From NCBI GenBank assembly GCA_039619475.1, contig CM077116.1:34049183-34113182 (forward strand): DNA of 64,000 nt, read 5' to 3'. The DNA comes from Icerya purchasi (lineage: Eukaryota > Arthropoda > Insecta > Hemiptera > Monophlebidae). This document shows positions 58,101 through 64,000 of the stretch, piece by piece (the first letter of the stretch is position 1; every line of letters starts with the position of its first letter). The translations under genes and the position numbers were made by a program. The notes beneath the pieces are model-generated. The model was not told the DNA's origin. It made no database searches and saw nothing but the letters and a program-made list of their open reading frames with translations.

Positions 58101-61100
58101 TGTCCGTAGAAAACAAACCCAAACTAATTTTAAAAATAAATAAACAAATAAAAAGGTTAAAAATATTTAAGAGAAATTAATAACTTAATAAAATGAAATA
58201 AAAAATGTATTTTGTGAATGTAGTTATACATATATATATATATATATATAAAAATTAAATCGATAACAAATATTGGTATTTTTTGCACGTATTGATGATA
58301 ACATTGAATGTACATTTTGTAGTGATATAGAAGTAAATTCGGTAATCCTTTTTTCTTACTAACCAAAGTGATAGTGTTTAGGTAATGAAATTTGAAATAA
58401 TCGCAGGTAAGTTGTAAAAGGGCTCTGAATAAAAACCTTTACCCGATCGAATCAATCGCACTGAAATGAACAGAACCCCCAGAGGTTGTTTCCATGGTGA
58501 AGTCCGAAGGACTGATTATAAGAAAATATTTTGGTCGAAAGTGAAAAATATGCTATATTTCGCCGCGCACATCGCCAAATGTTTAACAAATTAATATGTA
58601 AAAAGATATACGTAATTTATCATCTTAATGATAATTAAAATTACTCGTATTATATTAGCATTTCACAAAATCTTCGGGTCTCCAATGTTCCTTTTTAAGT
58701 GTACGTTTTCGGTAACATGCCAAGGTTTTACAAATTTAAATGGATTTTTCAACATTTCTAATCGATACACAAACACTTTAAACAATTTAGAATCAGAATT
58801 AGAAAAATAATATAGGTACTTTTGAATTATAGTTATTTATTTATTTATTTTTGGTTATATTTTCTTAAAAATTAATCGTATGATTAATTTAAAATTGGCA
58901 CTCAAAAATCTATATTTTCAAAAAAATGTTAATGTCAATTCTACGTTAATTTTGAACTCTGCTACGAAAGATTAGTTACGGACTGTTTAGTATTACATTC
59001 TTTTTAGCGGAGACTAATTTTACGAAATGAAAAATATTTCAGTGAATATCACGCAGCAAATAATACAATAACGCGAAATAGTCCAATCGTAACCGATTTT
59101 AAATATAAATTCAAAACAAATCAAATTCATTATTTCATTGATAATATAAAACAAATATTGCAATATTATAACGTAAATGATAAAAGCGAACTAAACGAGA
59201 AGTATAAATAAAATATAAAACCGAGCTTTAAATAGCATCAGTCCCATACCCCTGACAGCGCATACAATATTCAATTTAATTTTCTAGTAAATATAAAGTT
59301 TCATAACAGTGTATTAATAACCGTAATTATATGAATAAATTATTAGTATAATCAAAATCTAATTGTATAAACAGTGTACACACACATCCTTACATGTGTA
59401 ACATATAATGCAAACACAATACATCATTCTGAATACAAAATTTACATACATGCATACATACGAAGGAAATATAGTTAAAGTAAACTAAACTGACGAATAA
59501 TTAAATTTTTTATGAAAAGACATAAAGCCTGATAAGAACCACTCTATTAATAAAAGGTGCAGCTATAGTTGACGTAATAGTACGTAATCCCTCACTCGAA
59601 AAAAGACGTTTTAAACATTTATGCCGTTATTTATAATTTATTGAGAGATATTTTCTATTTCCAGCAAAAGGAGTTAAATGCAATTATTTATATTTCGATC
59701 GTTAAATAATAATTTAACATACTCTTATGAAACCCAAAGACTATGGAATAATTCAGAATACATAATTAACAACGCAGTTATTACCTCTTTTACTATTTCT
59801 TACCGACTGTTTAATTAATTTCTTATGCTTATGTTTTTTTTATATTTTAATAATAATAAAGTAAAAAAAAAAAAAATACGTTATCAGTAAAAACCGTTTT
59901 TAAAAAAAAAGTGTTTTTTGGCTCAACGCCACTGGCCCATTTTCTCCCATAATAAAATTACATAACTCGTTAGTAATGGTCGACGCGGCATTGCATCAAC
60001 CTATAGTATCAGTGCAGGCATAAATTATACAACTCGTTAGTAATAGTTGAGGCGACATTGCATCACCCTATAGTATCAATGCAGGCATTGCATAGCACTG
60101 TTCCATACTAAATTGTTTCTTCCCTTACTACACCCCTAGCATTGCTATATATAGTATGTTCTAGTGTTCTTCTTTCATGACTTCACACGCAGGACTATCT
60201 GTGATACTAAATGTCTACAGTTAATTGCCCTTCCTCATTCTTATTAATCTAACAAATAATTTCTTATTCGATATTTTATCGTCAGAAAACCGTGGCCTAT
60301 ATCTTACTTCTTCTTGACTATTTACATATATTTTCCCTTTATTATCATTAATGTTTATATATTCTTCACTATGTAATATCTGTATTTTGTTGTTGTATGA
60401 ATATTATTAAAGTCTCTCTAGTTAGCCTTAGTGTTAATTCTTTCGTAATTATTAGATCTTACACATCTACTATGCCATTTTCAGTTATCCCGTTATATAT
60501 TGGTACCAATTTGAACTTCAGTCACAGCTCTATTAAGTTTTACGATTATTCTTCTGATCTAACATTCAACGTTGCTCATTAGGTCAATTTTCGGTTTAAT
60601 TAATCAAAATTTTCATGCGACCCCAAGTATTAAGTAATGTAAAATTAAATTTTCTGAAAATAAATTATAAAAAGTACATACTGAAATTCAAATTATGAAT
60701 CAAATATCCACTAAACTTTAAGAGAAAATAAAATAAAAAAAGATGCAAACTTTTATAATAATAACCTAATGTAAATTTAAAATTTATAACAATGATTAAA
60801 CTTCGTACTTCGGATCCCTTGCGAGGGCATCACGGATGCCAGATTAAGAACCGTTGCTTAAAAGAACAAACTATATTTCTTTTTTTTATCGTCTGGTAAA
60901 TTTCAATCATTTGCCTGAAGATGAATTTATTTTGGCATTTAGAAAAATTTTAGAAATGTTGCTGAATGTACAAACTAGAATCTATAAAATCAACGCATGG
61001 ATTAAAGATTTTTAAAAAAATAATCTTTTGCTGAACTTTCACGAAGAAGAAAATCCTCCACACAAAAATAGAAGGTATGAATTAAAATGTACCAATTTAA

Positions 61101-63007
61101 CAGGCAAGGTTCTAATCGATATTGTAAATTTTAAAAAATATATTTGCAAACAAAAAAGTTGGCTTTATAACTTGAAATGCTACAGCTGGCTGGCACGCCA
61201 AATAAAAATAGTCATCTATTTTTATCTTACACTAAAGGATCGCAATTATATTATTTGAAAAACGCGACAGTTTATACATGACAAATACTTGATTTTTTAT
61301 AAATGATAACTAGTTCACGTCGTAATGCATGGATTTCATTCGATGTATCGAGTCAGATGGAAAATAAAAATAAGCTTGAAACAGTCAAAATCAGACAGAA
61401 AAAAATCAAACCAGCATCAATAGCAACTGGTTTTTACTAAAAAATTTACCTAATAATTTTTACAAAACAGCCACTATTTTAAATAACGAAACGGTAGAAG
61501 AATCCCGCAGCAACTGTGGCTCTCAGTATAACTAAAGCAATACTTTCAATATTTTTACATAATCGGCTGCAGTATAACCACTTAACGGCTAAATTTATCG
61601 CTTGTTAGCTGGCCGTTTAAGAATGTTTACTTAACTTTTAATAAAAATTACCGAAAGACTTGGTTCAATTCAATACTGATAACTAAAGCTCGGTTATTTC
61701 TTTATTTTCAGTTATTTTCAATATAAGTTTTATTTTATCGTAAATTTCACCAACTTTAATAAACATATAAATAATTCCGTATTTTACAAACTACACAATG
61801 TTGTCATTTTCTAACGAACTAAATTTACAAATAAATAACATTACATTAAATAAATACAAAATTGGTAGGATATTTATATATCTTTTTTTAGACTTTATAA
61901 GTTTCCTATGGCGTCTTTGAACACTTTAAATGTTTTGAGCATGTAATGACAAGTTCTAAAATATAAAAATATTGTTTATTTGTGAATTATGAATTTAGTT
62001 CATATAGCAAATCACAACACTGTGTAGCTGAAAAATAGATGGAATTATTTATTTATTTATTATTATTTTCAAGTCATAAAATATTTCGAAAATCATTTCC
62101 CAAAAATTATAAAAACTTTTAGGAATTTTTCATACTCAAAGACCTGCCTAAGACATTCAAAGTTATACAATGAATTGAAAAAATCCAAACAATTAATAGT
62201 AAACAGACGATTAAGTAAACAATAATTTTCTAATAACAGACATTGAAAAAAGATATTTGCAAAAATCACAATAATAATTATAAACAAAAATACAATACCT
62301 TTTTTTGAGCTCTGGAATTGTTTTCGACTAGTCCCAATAACATTAAATGCTGACTAATTACATCGAATGGAACAATTATTGTTTGGCCTACTACTGACGC
62401 TGCCGCACCGGCTAATAAAGTTTTAATTTGAGGATTCATATTATATTCACCGGCTACATGTCGAACACCTTCATAAGTACCTATATAACAAACACCCGAT
62501 AAAATCTGAATAGAATTTATCCAGAAACCTCTATATAGACCGGAAATTCCTTCAGTTTGGTAAATTTTATGGCTAGCATCTATTAAACCTATAAAAAATA
62601 ACAGTGCAAAAAAAACAGTATAAAAACATAATACTACTCCTCATTGATTACTTATTTAAATATAACGCAATGTGCGAAAAATTTTAAATTCTGCGTTGCG
62701 CACTTATTTAAAATTCCCACTCCAAATTTACAAATATTATAATTATAATCTCTATTTAAAAACGTACACATTATTACACAACGTATTTATATGTATGTAT
62801 AAGAATACTTATAATTTATATAAAAATGTATATACCTTTATACACTTGGCCATGTCTTTGAAGTTGCAATCGGGTTTTTATTAGTGTTAAGGGATATAAT
62901 GCACCCCTAACACAAAAATGACTCAACATATTCAAAGGGAAAAATTTAGACTTATCCAACATACTCCATTCTATGTTATCAACAAATGAATCTTCCTGTA
63001 TTTCCAT
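51944..63007 (-). CDS. SLC25A44: SLC25A44-type mitochondrial carrier (5 exons)
   Basis: An inner-mitochondrial-membrane solute carrier; mammalian SLC25A44 is reported as a branched-chain amino acid importer. Spliced CDS: 63007-62836, 62588-62299, 56459-56273, 55942-55815 and 52135-51944, phases consistent, 322 residues (human 314). Three carrier repeats are visible: YPLTLIKTRLQLQ (the acidic residue of PxD/E replaced by Thr, as in this subfamily), VPFDVISQHLM, and NPMDIIRARLQ. Other family marks are EWSMLDKSKFF at the N-terminus, GISGLYRGFW, GVLGFYRGYVASMCTYVPNS, WWALYHLY, and FIKGLSARLVQS with SIILGYETIKRIS at the C-terminus. The start is the first ATG (MEIQEDSF). The second intron is 5.8 kb; the last intron holds a jockey-like LINE on the opposite strand. 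Confidence 0.95.
52435..52623 (-). CDS. Unidentified small ORF in SLC25A44 intron 4
   Basis: 62 codons from ATG (MSKNGNKVNV) to TGA, on the same strand as SLC25A44 and richer in G+C than its surroundings. Contains NADGEPCHSVQRCRRQ. An AG directly precedes the ATG (ATTAATCAG), so it could also be an alternative exon, but it has no similarity to carriers. I do not recognise a family. It may be chance or a mobile-element scrap. Confidence 0.2.
   Translation of the reverse strand: MSKNGNKVNVLSEIENFPSTLNTKTPVYYNADGEPCHSVQRCRRQNMSQKIVFTAKHDRGKW
54300..55480 (+). pseudogene. Jockey-like LINE reverse transcriptase, 5'-truncated
   Basis: The RT C-terminal half of a jockey-type non-LTR element, antisense to SLC25A44 in its last intron. 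Shows SVAQDSVLGPLLYSIYTADV (family: GVPQGSVLGP), catalytic FADDICILA at 54528, LTAIQQWALKWKIKLNHQK, then after a stop near 54778 the continuation KMASRTKVLNSILG, YLSVIAPVWRYGLEVYG, SKTLRQMVDSPYYV and NDLYLK. It ends with a stop at 55218-55220, a 3' UTR and an A-rich tail near 55468-55480. Only one stop and a frame change separate the halves, so it is younger than the I-group LINEs in the window. Confidence 0.88.
55815..55942 (-). CDS. SLC25A44: SLC25A44 exon 4
   Basis: The acceptor CGTTACAG precedes 55942; donor GTGAGT at 55814. Encodes KLRIVLPKDISQLFVQCVAG and LITNPMDIIRARLQ, the third carrier repeat. Confidence 0.92.
56273..56459 (-). CDS. SLC25A44: SLC25A44 exon 3
   Basis: The acceptor TATACACAG precedes 56459; donor GTAAAT at 56272. 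Encodes IILNPLGFTIDPAKSKFR through FYRGYVASMCTYVPNSAIWW to HLYQ. Confidence 0.92.
56961..57036 (-). mobile_element. tRNA-like SINE head or tRNA pseudogene
   Basis: On the minus strand TAGCGTACCTGG fits box A, and CGTTCGAACCT fits box B except at its first base. Acceptor stem pairing is poor. Located in the large SLC25A44 intron. Confidence 0.4.
57040..59960. other. SLC25A44 intron 2, unassigned part
   Basis: AT-rich with a TA microsatellite at 58230-58251; no supported coding or repeat family. Confidence 0.45.
59961..60095 (+). repeat. 67-bp tandem duplication
   Basis: AACTCGTTAGTAAT at 59964 recurs at 60031. The units share GCATTGCATCA, CCTATAGTATCA and TGCAGGCAT with a few substitutions. 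Confidence 0.9.
60100..62298. other. SLC25A44 intron 2, exon-proximal part
   Basis: No recognised feature. Short open frames on both strands look random. Confidence 0.45.
62299..62588 (-). CDS. SLC25A44: SLC25A44 exon 2
   Basis: The acceptor TTTTTTATAG precedes 62588 and the donor GTATTG begins at 62298. Encodes GLIDASHKIYQTEGISGLYR through LLAGAAASVVGQTIIVPFDV to RAQKK. Confidence 0.92.
62836..63007 (-). CDS. SLC25A44: SLC25A44 exon 1
   Basis: ATG at 63007-63005; donor GTATAT at 62835. Encodes the N-terminus and first carrier signature (YPLTLIKTRLQ), ending VYK-G with one base of the Gly codon. Confidence 0.92.
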
Positions 63008-63480
63008 TTTTAATTATGTATACTCCGATAGTTGAGTTGGTAAACGTTATTATTTTAGTTATATGCAACATGTTTTAAACCAGCATTTAAAAAATTATTT
63101 TTTACAAACTGTAAAAACATTTTTTTCAACAAAAAAAATCAACGTACATAAAAACTATTTAAATTACCGTATATAAACTAATCTAATAATCACCGATAAT
63201 GTTAAAATCGGTTAATATGTAGCCATAGTATTGAAATATATTCTTATCAATTCGCATAAAAATTATTCTTAAGACACTATTCACACGGGCACTCTCATTA
63301 TTTACCCTGATAGCACACTTTTAATCAATATATAAAATTATCATTGGTTATTTTTTCACTACGCTAATTAGGCCTGTTCGAGTAGTAGTTAAAAACTGTT
63401 CGCATCAACTTGCGCATGCGTAGAATTCATAGCCAATGTTTTAAGCACACTACGCATGCGTCATATATTTAACAGTTTCC
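63008..63480 (-). promoter_or_regulatory. SLC25A44 5' flank with two NRF-1-like sites
   Basis: TGCGCATGCGT at 63411-63421 and ACGCATGCGT at 63452-63461, 30 bases apart with CCAAT (63433-63437) between them, about 400-455 bases upstream of the ATG. The first is identical to the site upstream of Taf9. NRF-1 / Erect-wing is known to control nuclear genes for mitochondria, which fits a carrier. Binding is inferred. Confidence 0.55.
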
Positions 63481-64000
63481 GATACAAGAAATTATTCTCT
63501 GCCATAATAATCATAATGTTTCTACATTATTTGAGCTATAAAAGTCATTTATTTTGTTTGTGACTAAATCATTTATCTGTCACACTTGAATTTATTGAAT
63601 CATTTTCTACCGCTTTCCTGTTACAATAATTTTATTTATTTTTATATATATTTTTATTTTACAAATTTTCTTTTGCGGATTTCTAATTGAAATTATTAAT
63701 TTGAAGCAGCAGAATAATTTATATATTTAAGAACAATATCTATACTTTATTACACCGAAAACTTTTTCATAGAAATATAAGATATATTTTATTTGAAAAA
63801 ATTTTAAAGTAGCAATATAAATCGAGTAAAGTAAGCTTCTGCGAAACTGTAAGATTTCAATTATACTGTAATTTTTTGTATAACAACTTAAAAGTAATAA
63901 AAATAAGTAAAAATAATATCATGTGGCGATTTAATGTTGTTTAGACAATACTGTATATAAGTTTGTATTATGTGCAATTAAAATTTAGTTGTGAAGCATG
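63481..64000. other. Upstream intergenic end of window
   Basis: AT-rich; no gene seen. Confidence 0.4.

Overview
The window looks like an AT-rich animal genome, almost certainly an insect: split genes with short exons and kilobase introns, GT/AG splice sites, and a dense, mostly decayed load of LINEs, Penelope-like elements, Helitrons, mariners, tRNA-derived SINEs and MITEs. No bacterial or organellar features were seen. An arthropod is well supported; a particular order is not.

Three real protein-coding genes can be assembled by hand from splice sites and protein similarity. (1) TAF9, minus strand, 13046 to 11296, four exons, apparently complete: a TFIID/SAGA histone-fold subunit. (2) An Elk/Kv12-type voltage-gated potassium channel, plus strand, nine exons from 17439 to 38070. 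It covers S3, S4, S5, the pore (filter SVGFGN), S6, C-linker, cyclic-nucleotide-binding homology domain and cytoplasmic tail. The N-terminal half (PAS, S1, S2) was not found and probably lies left of the window, so TAF9 may be nested in an Elk intron. (3) SLC25A44 mitochondrial carrier, minus strand, 63007 to 51944, five exons with an ordinary start and stop. The last exon (52135-51944) is short and easily missed.

Layout. 1-1.6 kb: 3' part of a LINE with RNase H. 3.3-5.5 kb: broken Helitron with inverted copies of its 3' end. 6.0-6.6 kb: two head-to-head Penelope tails. 7.0 kb: a hAT-like MITE. 7.4-11.3 kb: AT-rich, nothing recognised. 11.3-13.3 kb: TAF9 and its promoter. 15.4-16.8 kb: a repeat cluster (Penelope tail, foldback element, solo Helitron end, second MITE copy). 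17.4-38.1 kb: Elk, whose introns hold at least six LINE remnants, SINEs, a 0.9-kb LINE palindrome and a mariner. 38.1-51.9 kb: Elk 3' flank, dispersed repeats, a minus-strand LINE and a deleted mariner. 51.9-63.5 kb: SLC25A44, with a jockey-like LINE in its last intron, and its promoter.

The three genes have no evident joint pathway. One regulatory link is visible: the same 11-base NRF-1-like site (TGCGCATGCGT) lies upstream of both TAF9 and SLC25A44. I found no convincing new multi-gene system. The most interesting structures are the inverted Helitron termini, the repeated hammerhead-like motif in Penelope-type repeats, and the nearly identical LINE palindrome inside Elk. All coordinates, phases and homology calls were made by eye, without database searches.
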